64,000 nucleotides of DNA from an uncultured Flavobacteriaceae bacterium (GCA_913065125.1 CAJYAG010000002.1:620001-684000), one strand, 5' to 3'. Shown: positions 54,653-63,797, counted from the stretch's first letter. Program-made: numbers and translations. The notes: generated by a model not told the origin, from the sequence alone.

Positions 54653-55294
54653 TCACTTTCTTCCAAAGTCTGCAGGAATTTCTCCCCAAGCTTTGGTTTC
54701 CCATTTTAAAATGGGGTTTTTAAATGAGTTTTCTTGAAGCCATTTTTCGGCACGTTTTATCAATTCTAATAATTCTTTGTTAGAAGCATCAAAAACCAAA
54801 TTGGTTCTGCATTGCTTTTTTTTTATCCAACTCATGGCGATTTTAGAATCAGAATACACAGGAATATCTTCTTTCTTTTTGCTTTTTAAAAGAGCTAACC
54901 CATGAACAAGCGCTAAAAATTCGCCAATATTATTAGTTCCTTTTTCAAATGGACCTTTGATAAAAATTTGTTGCTTGTTGTGCGTTAATACGCCACGATA
55001 TTCCATTTTCCCAGGATTTCCACTACAAGCAGCATCTACAGAAATACTTTCTAAAATTGGTTTGCCAAATTTCTTTTTTTCAGATTCCGTTAACGTAGGT
55101 TTTTTTGTATTCTTACCTTTATAAGCAAAGTAGTTTTTATTGTATGCTAATTGCGCTTCTTTTTTATCAGCAAAAGCCTTGTACTGTGCACCTTCAAAAC
55201 CATCAATTTGTTTTTTACAATCGTCCCAGGAAGAAAAAACACCTTTTTTTCTACCTGTCCAAACCACATAATATTTTTGCTTCTTTGTTGCCAT
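54653..55294 (-). CDS. rnhA: Ribonuclease H1 with N-terminal viroplasmin-type domain
   Basis: A 213-aa RNase HI that cleaves RNA in RNA-DNA hybrids. The N-terminal hybrid-binding domain (YYVVWTGRKKGVFSSWDDCK) is of the eukaryote-like RNase H1 type. The catalytic domain has Asp in SVDAACSGNPG, Glu in NNIGEFLALVHGL and Asp in PVYSDSKIAMSW, with the last acidic residue in the C-terminal ETKAWGEIPADFGRK. The ATG is followed within 1 bp by the stop of upstream purN, so they are co-transcribed. Confidence 0.93.
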   Translation of the reverse strand: MATKKQKYYVVWTGRKKGVFSSWDDCKKQIDGFEGAQYKAFADKKEAQLAYNKNYFAYKGKNTKKPTLTESEKKKFGKPILESISVDAACSGNPGKMEYRGVLTHNKQQIFIKGPFEKGTNNIGEFLALVHGLALLKSKKKEDIPVYSDSKIAMSWIKKKQCRTNLVFDASNKELLELIKRAEKWLQENSFKNPILKWETKAWGEIPADFGRK

Positions 55295-55858
55295 TTATTT
55301 TAAAATCACCGATTCTATTACTTTCGGAAAATGTTTGTACTCTAAAGTATGAATTTTTTGAGCAATATCTTCTTCAGCATCAGAATCTTCTAGTTTTGTG
55401 GTTGCCTGAAAAATAATTGCTCCTTCATCGTAATTTTCGTTTACAAAATGAATGGTAATTCCGGTTTCAGAGTCTTTATTTTTTTTTACAGCATTATGTA
55501 CGCGCATTCCGTACATCCCTTTTCCGCCATATTTTGGTAATAATGCAGGGTGAATATTGATAATTTTATTTGGATAAGCATCAATAATAGTAGTTGGAAT
55601 TTTTAATAAAAAACCAGCGAGTACAATGTAATCTGCAACTTTTTTAAGTTGATTTAAGACAACATTCGTGTTAAAAAAATCTTCTTTTGAGAACAAAACA
55701 GCATCAATTTGTAATCGTTTACAACGTTCAAAAACTTTTGCATTGGGGTTATTGCAAAAAACTTTGCTAACAATTGCCGTTTTATTAAGAGTAAAATAGT
55801 TGATGATATTTTCTGCATTAGAGCCTGATCCCGAAGCAAAAATGGCAATTCTTTTCAT
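55295..55858 (-). CDS. purN: Phosphoribosylglycinamide formyltransferase
   Basis: A 187-aa purine-synthesis enzyme transferring formyl from 10-formyl-tetrahydrofolate to GAR. The nucleotide-binding start is FASGSGSNAENI, the catalytic Asn/His are in NIHPALLPKYGGKGMYG and VHNAVKK, and the Asp in NENYDEGAII. Normal length. It lies upstream of rnhA and diverges from acpP; this purN/acpP neighbourhood is characteristic of Bacteroidota. Confidence 0.95.
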   Translation of the reverse strand: MKRIAIFASGSGSNAENIINYFTLNKTAIVSKVFCNNPNAKVFERCKRLQIDAVLFSKEDFFNTNVVLNQLKKVADYIVLAGFLLKIPTTIIDAYPNKIINIHPALLPKYGGKGMYGMRVHNAVKKNKDSETGITIHFVNENYDEGAIIFQATTKLEDSDAEEDIAQKIHTLEYKHFPKVIESVILK

Positions 55859-55995
55859 TTTAAATTGATTTGTTTCACTACAAAAAAAGGAATAATTATT
55901 AACAATATTGTTTAGTTTGCTAAAAGTTTAAAGATTTTTTTTAATTTAGATTCAACAATTTTTGCGGAAAAAGTAGAATTAAATAATAAGATTCG

Positions 55996-56003
55996 TATTT
56001 TTG
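55996..56003 (+). promoter_or_regulatory. -7 element of the acpP operon
   Basis: TATTTTTG, exact to consensus, 32 bp before the acpP ATG; the -33 TTG is not evident. Confidence 0.45.
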
Positions 56004-56035
56004 TCCCCGATTTAAATTTTAAAACTTAGAAAATT

Positions 56036-56272
56036 ATGTCAGACATTGCATCAAGAGTAAAAGCTATTATCGTAGACAAATTAGGAGTAGACGATAACGA
56101 AGTAACAAATGAAGCTAGCTTTACAAACGATTTAGGAGCAGATTCTTTAGATACTGTGGAATTAATTATGGAATTCGAAAAAGAATTTGATATCCAAATA
56201 CCAGACGACCAAGCAGAAAACATTGGTACAGTTGGTCAAGCAGTAAGCTATATAGAAGAAGCTAAAAAGTAA
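56036..56272 (+). CDS. acpP: Acyl carrier protein
   Basis: A 78-aa ACP carrying fatty-acyl intermediates on 4'-phosphopantetheine. The modified Ser is Ser37 in [20 protein letters not shown]; the helix II/III pattern and acidic composition are canonical. First gene of acpP-fabF-rnc, with fabF starting 7 bp downstream. Confidence 0.98.
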   Translation: MSDIASRVKAIIVDKLGVDDNEVTNEASFTNDLGADSLDTVELIMEFEKEFDIQIPDDQAENIGTVGQAVSYIEEAKK

Positions 56273-56279
56273 TTTTCAT

Positions 56280-57530
56280 ATGCAAATTAAACGAGTTGTT
56301 GTAACTGGACTTGGTGCGTTAACACCAATTGGTAATAATATACAAGAATATTGGAGCGGTTTAGTTAACGGAGTTAGCGGAGCTGCGCCTATAACGTATT
56401 TTGACGCTACTAAGTTCAAAACTCGTTTTGCATGTGAATTGAAAAACTTTAATGCAACCGATTTTATTGATAGAAAAGAAGCCCGTAAAATGGATCGTTT
56501 CACTCAATACGCAATGGTTGCATCAGATGAAGCAATTGCTGATTCTGGTTTAAACTCAGAAGATCATGATCCTGATAGGATTGGTGTAATTTGGGGTTCA
56601 GGAATAGGAGGACTAGAAACGTTTCAAAACGAAGTGTTAAACTTTGCTGCCGGAGATGGTTCACCAAGATTTAATCCATTTTTTATACCAAAAATGATCT
56701 CTGATATTGCACCTGGGCAAATCTCTATTAAACATGGTTTTAGAGGACCAAATTTCGCAACAGTTTCTGCTTGTGCATCCTCATCAAACGCTATTATAGA
56801 TTCTTTAAATTACATCCGTTTAGGACAAGCTGATGCGATCGTAACTGGTGGTTCTGAAGCTGCTGTCACCATTGCTGGAATGGGAGGGTTTAATGCAATG
56901 CACGCACTATCAACAAGAAATGATAGTCCAGAAACTGCATCTAGACCGTTTGATAAAGATAGAGAAGGATTTGTTTTAGGAGAAGGAGCTGGAGCTCTAA
57001 TACTTGAAGAATACGAACATGCAAAAGCTCGAGGAGCAAAAATATATGCTGAAGTTATTGGAGGAGGAATGTCTTCTGATGCACACCATATTACAGCACC
57101 ACATCCAGAAGGGTTAGGAGCAAGAAATGTAATGTTAAATTGTTTAAGAGATGCTGGAATTAATCCAGAAGATGTAGATGCTATTAATATGCACGGAACT
57201 TCTACTCCGTTAGGAGATATTGCTGAATCTAAAGCAATATTAGAAGTTTTTGGTGAGCATGCTTATAACATCAATATCAATTCTACAAAATCAATGACTG
57301 GACACTTATTAGGAGCCGCTGGTGCAATTGAAGCAATTGCTTCGATTTTAGCAATCAATAAAGGCGAAGTGCCACCTACCATTAATCATTTTACAGATGA
57401 TGATCAAATTGATAGCAAGCTAAACTTCACGTTTAATAAGTCGCAAAAGCGAGATGTTAAAATTGCATTGAGCAATACATTTGGTTTTGGCGGACATAAT
57501 GCTTGTGTTGCGCTAAAAAAAATTGATTAA
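56280..57530 (+). CDS. fabF: 3-oxoacyl-[acyl-carrier-protein] synthase II
   Basis: A 416-aa condensing enzyme of fatty acid elongation. Catalytic Cys165 is in VSACASSSNAI; the two His are in NMHGTSTPLGD and SMTGHLLGAAG. The C-terminal SNTFGFGGHNACVAL is typical of FabF. Lies 7 bp after acpP and 6 bp before rnc, so one operon. Confidence 0.98.
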   Translation: MQIKRVVVTGLGALTPIGNNIQEYWSGLVNGVSGAAPITYFDATKFKTRFACELKNFNATDFIDRKEARKMDRFTQYAMVASDEAIADSGLNSEDHDPDRIGVIWGSGIGGLETFQNEVLNFAAGDGSPRFNPFFIPKMISDIAPGQISIKHGFRGPNFATVSACASSSNAIIDSLNYIRLGQADAIVTGGSEAAVTIAGMGGFNAMHALSTRNDSPETASRPFDKDREGFVLGEGAGALILEEYEHAKARGAKIYAEVIGGGMSSDAHHITAPHPEGLGARNVMLNCLRDAGINPEDVDAINMHGTSTPLGDIAESKAILEVFGEHAYNININSTKSMTGHLLGAAGAIEAIASILAINKGEVPPTINHFTDDDQIDSKLNFTFNKSQKRDVKIALSNTFGFGGHNACVALKKID

Positions 57531-57536
57531 TACTGC

Positions 57537-58274
57537 ATGAATTTTATTCGTAAAATTGTAAACCCCCAAAAAAAAGAAGATGAGGGTTTCTATTACGAGC
57601 TAAAAGCACTTCTAAATTTTTCTCCGAAGAAGTTAAGCTTTTACAAAAAAGCATTTACCCATAGATCTTTAAAGTTAAAAGACGACAAAGGAAATCCTTT
57701 AAATTACGAACGCTTAGAGTTTTTAGGTGATGCTATGTTAGGCTCAATAATTGCTTCTTATTTGTACAAAAAAGTTCCGAAAGGCACCGAAGGTTATTTA
57801 ACTCAAATGCGCTCTAAAATTGTTAGTAGAGAACATTTAAATGAACTAGGTAAAGATCTAGAATTAATTAAATATGTAAAAAGTAATTTTGATAGAGAAA
57901 ATGTTGGTGATAATATTTATGGAAACATTTTTGAATCATTAATTGGTGCTATTTATTTAGATAGAGGTTACAATTATTGCAAAAAATTTATTTACGAAAA
58001 TGTAATAGTTCCATATGTAGATATTGCCAAACTTGAAGGTAAAATTACAAGTTATAAAGGGTTGATAATTGAATGGTGTCAGAAGCAAAAAAAACAATAC
58101 AACTTCGATATTTACGAAGATTCTGGAAACGAAAACATAAAACATTTTAGTGTTAAAATCAGTATAGATGGTACTTTAGTAGCAAAAGGGAGAGCAACTT
58201 CTAAGAAAAAAGCGGAAGAACAAGCTTCTAAAAGAGTTTATTTTGCATTGCAAGACGAAATAACAAATTCTTAA
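57537..58274 (+). CDS. rnc: Ribonuclease III
   Basis: A 245-aa double-strand-specific ribonuclease processing rRNA and other structured RNAs. The nuclease signature ERLEFLGDAML (58-68) has the metal-binding Glu61 and Asp65; a second signature DNIYGNIFESLIGAIYLD has the further acidic residues. The C-terminal dsRNA-binding domain ends KKKAEEQASKRVYFAL. Third gene of the acpP operon. Confidence 0.97.
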   Translation: MNFIRKIVNPQKKEDEGFYYELKALLNFSPKKLSFYKKAFTHRSLKLKDDKGNPLNYERLEFLGDAMLGSIIASYLYKKVPKGTEGYLTQMRSKIVSREHLNELGKDLELIKYVKSNFDRENVGDNIYGNIFESLIGAIYLDRGYNYCKKFIYENVIVPYVDIAKLEGKITSYKGLIIEWCQKQKKQYNFDIYEDSGNENIKHFSVKISIDGTLVAKGRATSKKKAEEQASKRVYFALQDEITNS

Positions 58275-58383
58275 CTTTTCTAGCTCTTCGTTTCTACCTT
58301 TTTTTAATTACTTTATCAGAAACAATATGTAATTTAGCCATAATTGTAGTTTATAGAGATTAAGAACCCTAAATTGTTTAGCT

Positions 58384-58854
58384 TTGCAGATACATTCGCT
58401 AGAATTAAATGATTTTTCTGATAATAATTATACTTTAATAGGAATTCATTCTACGTTAGAAGAATATAAATTAGCATATTTATTGAATCAAAAATTAAAT
58501 ATAAATTTTGTTAAATCAAAATTTAGCTTAGATTTTGAAAACAAAAACAACAATGCAACATTTTGTATCTACGAATATGAAAATACAAAATTTAGTCAAT
58601 CTTGGTTTTTAATTTCTAACCAATACACAAATCATTTAGAAGAAATTTCTACAGGATTATTTCCATCAAACGATATAACAACCTATTTAATCCCAGAGAA
58701 AAGAAAAGTAGATTTTTTTCTAAAATTAGAAGGCGATTTTAATTCCGATTATATCGCTAAAAAAGTTGAAGAGATAAATGCTCTCGACCAAGTAATTACA
58801 TCATACAAAATTGATCTAAACACATTAAAATCGAAAGATTTTTTAATTTTTTAA
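58384..58854 (+). CDS. IPExxxVDY family protein
   Basis: A 156-aa member of the small Bacteroidota family named for the IPExxxVDY motif. Here it reads IPEKRKVDF, with Phe for the last Tyr. The N terminus HSLELNDFSDNNYTLIGIHS and the C terminus SYKIDLNTLKSKDFLIF match family members as I recall them. The only reasonable start is TTG 58384; there is no Met elsewhere in the frame. It lies between rnc and pyk (3 bp before pyk), the usual place. Function unknown. Confidence 0.85.
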   Translation: MQIHSLELNDFSDNNYTLIGIHSTLEEYKLAYLLNQKLNINFVKSKFSLDFENKNNNATFCIYEYENTKFSQSWFLISNQYTNHLEEISTGLFPSNDITTYLIPEKRKVDFFLKLEGDFNSDYIAKKVEEINALDQVITSYKIDLNTLKSKDFLIF

Positions 58855-58857
58855 ATT

Positions 58858-60285
58858 ATGTCAAACGATAAAAAAACAAAAATAATAGCAACATTAGGCC
58901 CCGTAACAAACACCAAAGAAATAATTTCTGAATTGGTAGATAAAGGAGTCAATGTTTTTAGAATTAATTTTTCTCATGCAGATAATGATAATGTAAAAGC
59001 GAGAATAAAAGATATTAGAGATATTAATGAAGAAAAAAACATACATGTTGCCGTTTTAGCCGATTTACAAGGTCCAAAATTAAGAGTTGGTGTAATGGAA
59101 GACAATGTAATTTTAAAAGCTGGTGATACATTTGTTTTTACTACAGAAAGATGTACAGGAACAGTAGAAAGAGCATTTATGACCTACCAGAACTTCCCTA
59201 AAGATGTTAAAAAAGGAGAACAAATTTTGGTTGATGACGGGAAATTACTCTTTGAAGTTGTAACTACAAATAAAACAAATGAAGTAACTACAAAAGTAAA
59301 AGTTGGCGGTGTTTTGTCTTCTAAAAAAGGGGTGAATTTACCAAATACAAAAATTTCTTTACCTGCGTTGACAGAGAAAGATATGAAAGACGCCATTTTT
59401 GCAATTGAGCAAAATGTAGATTGGATTGCGCTTTCGTTTGTTAGAAATCCAGAAGATTTAAGAAAATTACACGATTTAATCAAGCAAAAATCAGATTATA
59501 GAATTCCGGTTATCGCAAAAATAGAAAAGCCAGAAGCTGTTCAAAATATTGATGCATTAATTCCGTATTGCGATGCATTAATGGTCGCTCGTGGAGATTT
59601 AGGAGTAGAGATACCGATGCAAGAAGTTCCATTAATTCAAAAAATGTTGGTGCAAAGAGCAAAAATGGCAAGAATTCCTGTAATTATTGCAACTCAAATG
59701 ATGGAAACCATGATTACAAATGCAGTACCAACAAGAGCTGAGGTTAACGATGTTGCCAACTCAATTATGGACGGTGCAGATGCTGTAATGTTATCAGGAG
59801 AAACATCAGTTGGTGCACATCCAATAAGAGTCATCGAAAAAATGACTGAAATTATTAAAAGTGTCGAAAATTCGCCTTTAATAAAAGTACCACAAGCGCC
59901 ACCACATATTAAAACGGAACGTTTTATTACAAAATCAGTTTGTCATCATGCTGCATTAATGGCAAATGATGTTAAAGCTACTGCAATATCAACATTAACA
60001 AATAGTGGTTATACAGCGTTTCAAATTTCTGCTTGGAGACCAGCATCTTATATTTTGGCATTTTCATCAGAAAAAAGAATTTTAGCAAAAATGAGTTTGC
60101 TTTGGGGCGTTAAATCTTTCTTTTATGATAGAAATGTGAGTACAGATGATACAGTTGTTGATATCAACAGAATTGCAAAGAAAAATGGATTTGTAAATAC
60201 AAACGACTATGTAGTTAATTTGACCTCTATGCCGGTTGAGGCAAAAGGGATGGTAAATACGCTGCGTGTTTCTCAAATAAAATAA
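58858..60285 (+). CDS. pyk: Pyruvate kinase
   Basis: A 475-aa glycolytic enzyme converting phosphoenolpyruvate and ADP to pyruvate and ATP. Seen: TKIIATLGPVT at the start, FRINFSHAD, the ADLQGPKLRVG loop, the active-site IPVIAKIEKPEAVQNID, ARGDLGVEIPMQEVP and the MLSGETSVGAHPI segment. The C-terminal regulatory domain is present. Length and order are normal. Ends 1 bp before the stop of the convergent M28 peptidase gene. Confidence 0.97.
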   Translation: MSNDKKTKIIATLGPVTNTKEIISELVDKGVNVFRINFSHADNDNVKARIKDIRDINEEKNIHVAVLADLQGPKLRVGVMEDNVILKAGDTFVFTTERCTGTVERAFMTYQNFPKDVKKGEQILVDDGKLLFEVVTTNKTNEVTTKVKVGGVLSSKKGVNLPNTKISLPALTEKDMKDAIFAIEQNVDWIALSFVRNPEDLRKLHDLIKQKSDYRIPVIAKIEKPEAVQNIDALIPYCDALMVARGDLGVEIPMQEVPLIQKMLVQRAKMARIPVIIATQMMETMITNAVPTRAEVNDVANSIMDGADAVMLSGETSVGAHPIRVIEKMTEIIKSVENSPLIKVPQAPPHIKTERFITKSVCHHAALMANDVKATAISTLTNSGYTAFQISAWRPASYILAFSSEKRILAKMSLLWGVKSFFYDRNVSTDDTVVDINRIAKKNGFVNTNDYVVNLTSMPVEAKGMVNTLRVSQIK

Positions 60286-60286
60286 G

Positions 60287-62596
60287 TTATAATTTTAGTT
60301 TTTGTAGTGTAATTACAGCATCATTTGTAACAAATGGCATCGGCATCATTTCGTTAGTTCTAGGTTGAATTTTAAACAACGGATTGGTTTGTAAATCAAA
60401 CGAAGATTCGATCAAACTAATATTTGGAATGCTATTTTTATTGATAGTAAAATCTACCTTTAAAATAGAATCTTTTGCTGCTAAAAAGTAACTTAAAATA
60501 GTTCCTCTTTTTATTTTAAACGCATCGGTTTCATCTTCTTTGTCTAACAATACATTTTGCACGCCAATTGAATTAAAAGTAATAGAATCGTTTGCAATTA
60601 GCTCTAATTTATTAACAGCGCGTTGCGGTTTTATCATCAATGAGATGTTTCTAAAATTTCCAATAATTGTATCAGTTACTTTTGAAATTAAAGGCGGATT
60701 AATCGCTCTATTTCCTGTTTTTTTATGAAATTTGTAAGATGTATTGTATTTGCTTTTAGAGGTTGTTCCAGTGAAATTACCTTTCGTTGGATTTTCTCCT
60801 AAGAATTGCTTTGTATAAGTATCTATTTTTGAATCATAGCTTGCCCAATACGATTGATTTGTATCGACATTATTAATGAAAACGGCGCTATTTGGTTTCT
60901 TCTTGTTTTCATCAAAACCACTTTTGTAGCTTGCAAAAGCAAAAAATAAAATGGTGCTTATACCAATTAATTTCACCAATAATTTTCTTGATTTATAAGA
61001 TGCAAAAACCGGAATCATCAACCCGAAAATTAACACTAAAAACAAACCACTTATAAACAGGTTTTTTAAACCCAAACCAACAGGAAACATTTTAACTTGT
61101 GGTGCAAACATAAACAATACAGGAATTGCCAAAATGGTTGCAATTGCAATTTTTGTGGTTCGTTTAATATCAATAAAAATAAATGCAGCTAAAGTGATTA
61201 AGGCAAAATAAACAGGAATGATAAAATAGCCCGCTCCTTTTAAATATATAAAAATAAGTACATTAATGATGAGCCAAAATAGAATTGGAGCAATTATTAA
61301 ATCTGCTCCAGTATTATTTTTTAAAAAGGGTCTGTAGATTTTAAATAATAACCACAAATTTAACAATACAAATGCGGCGATATATTCATATCCGTTGTAG
61401 GTAAATCCGTGTAAAATATCTTTATAATGTGGATGAATTAAAAGAATTCCTTTCCACAATAAAATTGATATTCCGACACACGCAACCAACGAAATTGTAA
61501 AAGGTGTAAATCCTTTTAATAATCCTTTTATCGTTATTTTATTCAAAGCAATTCCGAAGAAAAGCAAAACAAATAGCAACACAATTGCGCCAATTAATAA
61601 AGGTAAAATCCATGAAAAAGGGTAGTACAATAATTTCGTAAACGGAAAATTTGTGTATACATGATCGGAAGTACTATCTAAATTTGAAAGATCAGAAAAA
61701 GCAAAATAATTTAAAGATGTCATTAGATAATCTGCTTGATGTAATAAGGTTTCTCGGTCTAATCTTTCGAAAGAATCTTGTGCTGTATGATAATCAAAGT
61801 GATCTCCAATAAAAGCAAAATTGAAACCGTTTATGTTTCCGTTTTCTCTAAAAACAGTTAAATCTGTATCGTTTGGAAGCATTTTGTAAATGCTATACAT
61901 TAAAGAATTTGCCGCCGGATGATTTGGTTTTGCTTTTAAAAATTCAGTTAATAATTTGCTGTTTTTACCGTTGGTTTCCATCAACATATAACTTGGTCCG
62001 CCACTTCCACGAGCTTCAAAATTTAAAACCAAACCAACATTTTTTGCTAATGGATGCTTATCAACAAAGGCTTTTGCTCCTAGAAGGCCTAACTCTTCTG
62101 CATCCGTAATTACAATATGAATATCGTTTTTTGGTGTTTTGTGTTGTGCTAAAAAAGCTCTTACACTTTCTATAATTGTTACCACTCCAGAACCGGCATC
62201 ACTTGCGCCTAAAGAAGAATGTGGATTTGAATCGTAATGTGTTAACAAGACCAATGATTTTCCAATTTCACTTCCCTTAATCGTTGCAATAATATTGGCA
62301 GTATTAGTTGCTGCTCTCCATTTGTTATTAATAGCAACTTGATGTTGAATTTCTGGCTGTAATCCTAATTTTTTAAGTTCGTTAACAATATAATTCTGAA
62401 CTTTCAGATGATCTTCTGAACCTGTATAATGTGCTGTTTTAGAAATTTCTTTTAAATTTTTTAATGCATTGTCGATAGAAAACTCAGTTTCAGAAACTGT
62501 TTTATTTTCAGAATACGAAGGTTTCATGTCAGCAAAACTCCAATAAATTACAGAGATTATGATTAGAAAAGAAAGTATCGGAGCATATTTTTTCAT
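60287..62596 (-). CDS. Membrane-bound M28-family aminopeptidase
   Basis: A 769-aa protein with an N-terminal membrane helix (ILSFLIIISVIYWSFAD), an M28 zinc aminopeptidase domain (about 45-290) and a multi-helix membrane part (about 330-560). Metal ligands: LLTHYDSNPHSSLGASDAGSG (His and Asp), TDAEELGLLGA (Glu-Glu), NFEARGSGG and DHFDYHTAQDSFERLD. The soluble C-terminal domain (about 600-769) is beta-rich. This matches eukaryote-like ER-type (Fxna/ERMP) M28 proteins. Extracytoplasmic catalysis is expected. Confidence 0.9.
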   Translation of the reverse strand: MKKYAPILSFLIIISVIYWSFADMKPSYSENKTVSETEFSIDNALKNLKEISKTAHYTGSEDHLKVQNYIVNELKKLGLQPEIQHQVAINNKWRAATNTANIIATIKGSEIGKSLVLLTHYDSNPHSSLGASDAGSGVVTIIESVRAFLAQHKTPKNDIHIVITDAEELGLLGAKAFVDKHPLAKNVGLVLNFEARGSGGPSYMLMETNGKNSKLLTEFLKAKPNHPAANSLMYSIYKMLPNDTDLTVFRENGNINGFNFAFIGDHFDYHTAQDSFERLDRETLLHQADYLMTSLNYFAFSDLSNLDSTSDHVYTNFPFTKLLYYPFSWILPLLIGAIVLLFVLLFFGIALNKITIKGLLKGFTPFTISLVACVGISILLWKGILLIHPHYKDILHGFTYNGYEYIAAFVLLNLWLLFKIYRPFLKNNTGADLIIAPILFWLIINVLIFIYLKGAGYFIIPVYFALITLAAFIFIDIKRTTKIAIATILAIPVLFMFAPQVKMFPVGLGLKNLFISGLFLVLIFGLMIPVFASYKSRKLLVKLIGISTILFFAFASYKSGFDENKKKPNSAVFINNVDTNQSYWASYDSKIDTYTKQFLGENPTKGNFTGTTSKSKYNTSYKFHKKTGNRAINPPLISKVTDTIIGNFRNISLMIKPQRAVNKLELIANDSITFNSIGVQNVLLDKEDETDAFKIKRGTILSYFLAAKDSILKVDFTINKNSIPNISLIESSFDLQTNPLFKIQPRTNEMMPMPFVTNDAVITLQKLKL

Positions 62597-62665
62597 TAGT
62601 TGATAGGTTTTTATAAATGTACTAATTTTTAGATAATCGTTTTATTTTTAAATTGATAAGGTTTT

Positions 62666-63016
62666 TTATTCCCGTCTGATTAATAAGAAATAATCATTTT
62701 CTAAGGCCAAATATCCTTGATCGTACACATAAAAATAGACGTTTCCGGTTTTGGTTTTATAAATAGAAGTAAAAAAATGAAAATCAAACCCTTTGTCAAA
62801 TAACTTAGTTCTTGTCACTTTTGTTTTACCTGTTGTATTTAATTCTGATAAAATTTTAAAGTTTTTCCGCAAGCGATTATTGGTATTTCTAATAAGGTTT
62901 TTACTTTCTGTGTTTACCTTGTTGTTGTAAGAGTTACGGCAATAATCTGTACAGAATTTTTTATCAATTCTCCCCACTATTTTTTCGCCACATTCTAAAC
63001 ATTTCTTTGTTTCCAT
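62666..63016 (-). CDS. Zinc-ribbon protein (DUF2116-like)
   Basis: A 116-aa protein whose N-terminal zinc ribbon has Cys6, Cys9, Cys22 and Cys26 (KKCLECGEKI ... KFCTDYCRNSYNNK). The remaining 85 residues have a helix (VNTESKNLIRNTNNRLRKNF) and a C-terminal beta unit (FDFHFFTSIYKTKTGNVYFY). Similar short proteins are widespread in Flavobacteriia; DNA binding is likely but unshown. Divergent from the short ssb across a 195-bp region with two 20-bp direct repeats. Confidence 0.7.
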   Translation of the reverse strand: METKKCLECGEKIVGRIDKKFCTDYCRNSYNNKVNTESKNLIRNTNNRLRKNFKILSELNTTGKTKVTRTKLFDKGFDFHFFTSIYKTKTGNVYFYVYDQGYLALENDYFLLIRRE

Positions 63017-63056
63017 TGCTTTATTTTTTTGATGTTTATAAAGATACTAAAAAACA

Positions 63057-63096
63057 TTTACAAACGACTACAAGCGTTTACATACGAAAGTAAGCG
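63057..63096. repeat. Two tandem 20-bp repeats in the zinc-ribbon/ssb divergent region
   Basis: TTTACAAACGACTACAAGCG and TTTACATACGAAAGTAAGCG match at 15 of 20 positions and follow each other directly, so they lie two helical turns apart on one DNA face. Candidate operator for both divergent genes. Confidence 0.55.
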
Positions 63097-63174
63097 CTTT
63101 TAAACCGAATAAAATTTGGAAGGCATCGCATCTTTGCCATGTCAAATCGAATTGACAAAAATGATTATAAACTT

Positions 63175-63198
63175 ACACTGAGCAAAGTCGAAGTGTTT
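63175..63198. repeat. Short repeat ACACTGAGCAAAGTCGAAGTGT
   Basis: ACACT and AGTGT form a small stem around GAGCAAAGTCGA; a common flavobacterial intergenic element, found 14 bp before the ssb ATG. Confidence 0.4.
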
Positions 63199-63211
63199 AA
63201 AACCTTATCTT

Positions 63212-63550
63212 ATGAGTACGTTAAGAAACAAAGTACAGTTGATTGGAAACTTAGGAAACAATCCAGAAATCATCACGTTAGAAAGTGGTAAAAAATTAGC
63301 AAAAATGTCTATTGCTACAAATGAAACTTACAAAAACGCACAAGGCGAAAAAGTAACAGACACACAATGGCATAATGTTGTTGCATGGAACAAAACAGCA
63401 GAAATCATTGAAAAATACTTGCAAAAAGGAAGTGAAGTTGTTATTGAAGGGAAATTAACATCAAGAAGTTACGAAGATAAAGATGGCACTAAAAAATACA
63501 TCACAGAAATTGTTTGTAATGAAATGTTAATGTTGGGTGGCAAGCAATAA
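63212..63550 (+). CDS. ssb: Short single-stranded DNA-binding protein
   Basis: A 112-aa SSB consisting only of the OB fold: LRNKVQLIGNLGNNPEIIT, MSIATNETYKN, TQWHNVVAWNKTAEIIEKYL, VVIEGKLTSRSYEDKDGTKK and ITEIVCNEMLML are canonical. It stops at GGKQ and lacks the acidic DDDIPF-like C-terminal tail that recruits partner proteins, so it is more likely an accessory paralogue than the replicative SSB. Terminator at 63573-63599. Confidence 0.92.
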   Translation: MSTLRNKVQLIGNLGNNPEIITLESGKKLAKMSIATNETYKNAQGEKVTDTQWHNVVAWNKTAEIIEKYLQKGSEVVIEGKLTSRSYEDKDGTKKYITEIVCNEMLMLGGKQ

Positions 63551-63572
63551 AAAAATCTTGCTATGAAAAGAG

Positions 63573-63599
63573 AAGAGCATCATTTTGGTGCTCTTTTTT
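63573..63599 (+). terminator. Intrinsic terminator of ssb
   Basis: AAGAGCA / TGCTCTT with 9-nt loop, followed by TTTTTT. Confidence 0.75.
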
Positions 63600-63616
63600 C
63601 TTTTTTAAGAATTTAC

Positions 63617-63646
63617 TTGTTTAATAAAAATAAAATTAGATATTTG
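63617..63646 (+). promoter_or_regulatory. Promoter of the tandem leader region
   Basis: TTG at 63617-63619, 19-nt spacer, GATATTTG at 63639-63646 (one mismatch to TAnnTTTG). Transcription would start about 63652, only a few bases before the first leader ATG. Confidence 0.5.
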
Positions 63647-63656
63647 TCCCATCAAA

Positions 63657-63719
63657 ATGAACACACAAATTATCAATATCATTTCTATTATCATCATTGC
63701 AATTCAAAAGCAACGATAA
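63657..63719 (+). CDS. Leader peptide 1, Ile-rich attenuator peptide
   Basis: The 20-codon frame reads MNTQIINIISIIIIAIQKQR: nine Ile, with four consecutive Ile codons (ATT ATC ATC ATT). Stop TAA at 63717-63719. It is followed by a GGAAG that can pair with CTTCC inside the left arm of the next terminator. Ribosome stalling at the Ile run would leave GGAAG free and block the terminator. I interpret it as a leader peptide for transcription attenuation, not a functional protein. A longer frame, 63563-63751, overlaps this region but is rejected. Confidence 0.7.
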   Translation: MNTQIINIISIIIIAIQKQR

Positions 63720-63780
63720 GGAAGTATATCTATAATTTTAAAATATTATAAAAGCCTTCCGAATTCGGAAGGCTTTTTTT
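63720..63780 (+). promoter_or_regulatory. Attenuator 1: antiterminator and terminator
   Basis: Terminator: AAAGCCTTCCG / CGGAAGGCTTT (63751-63761 with 63766-63776), AATT loop, then TTTTTTT. Alternative fold: GGAAG at 63720-63724 with CTTCC at 63756-63760, enclosing TATAAT/ATTATA (63731-63736 with 63745-63750). Confidence 0.65.
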
Positions 63781-63797
63781 ATGAAATAAATTTAAAA

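Noticed and set aside
63563..63751. 62-codon ORF MKREEHHFG... after ssb
   Set aside because: It reads through the ssb terminator, the leader promoter and leader peptide 1 in another frame; composition follows the terminator sequence.
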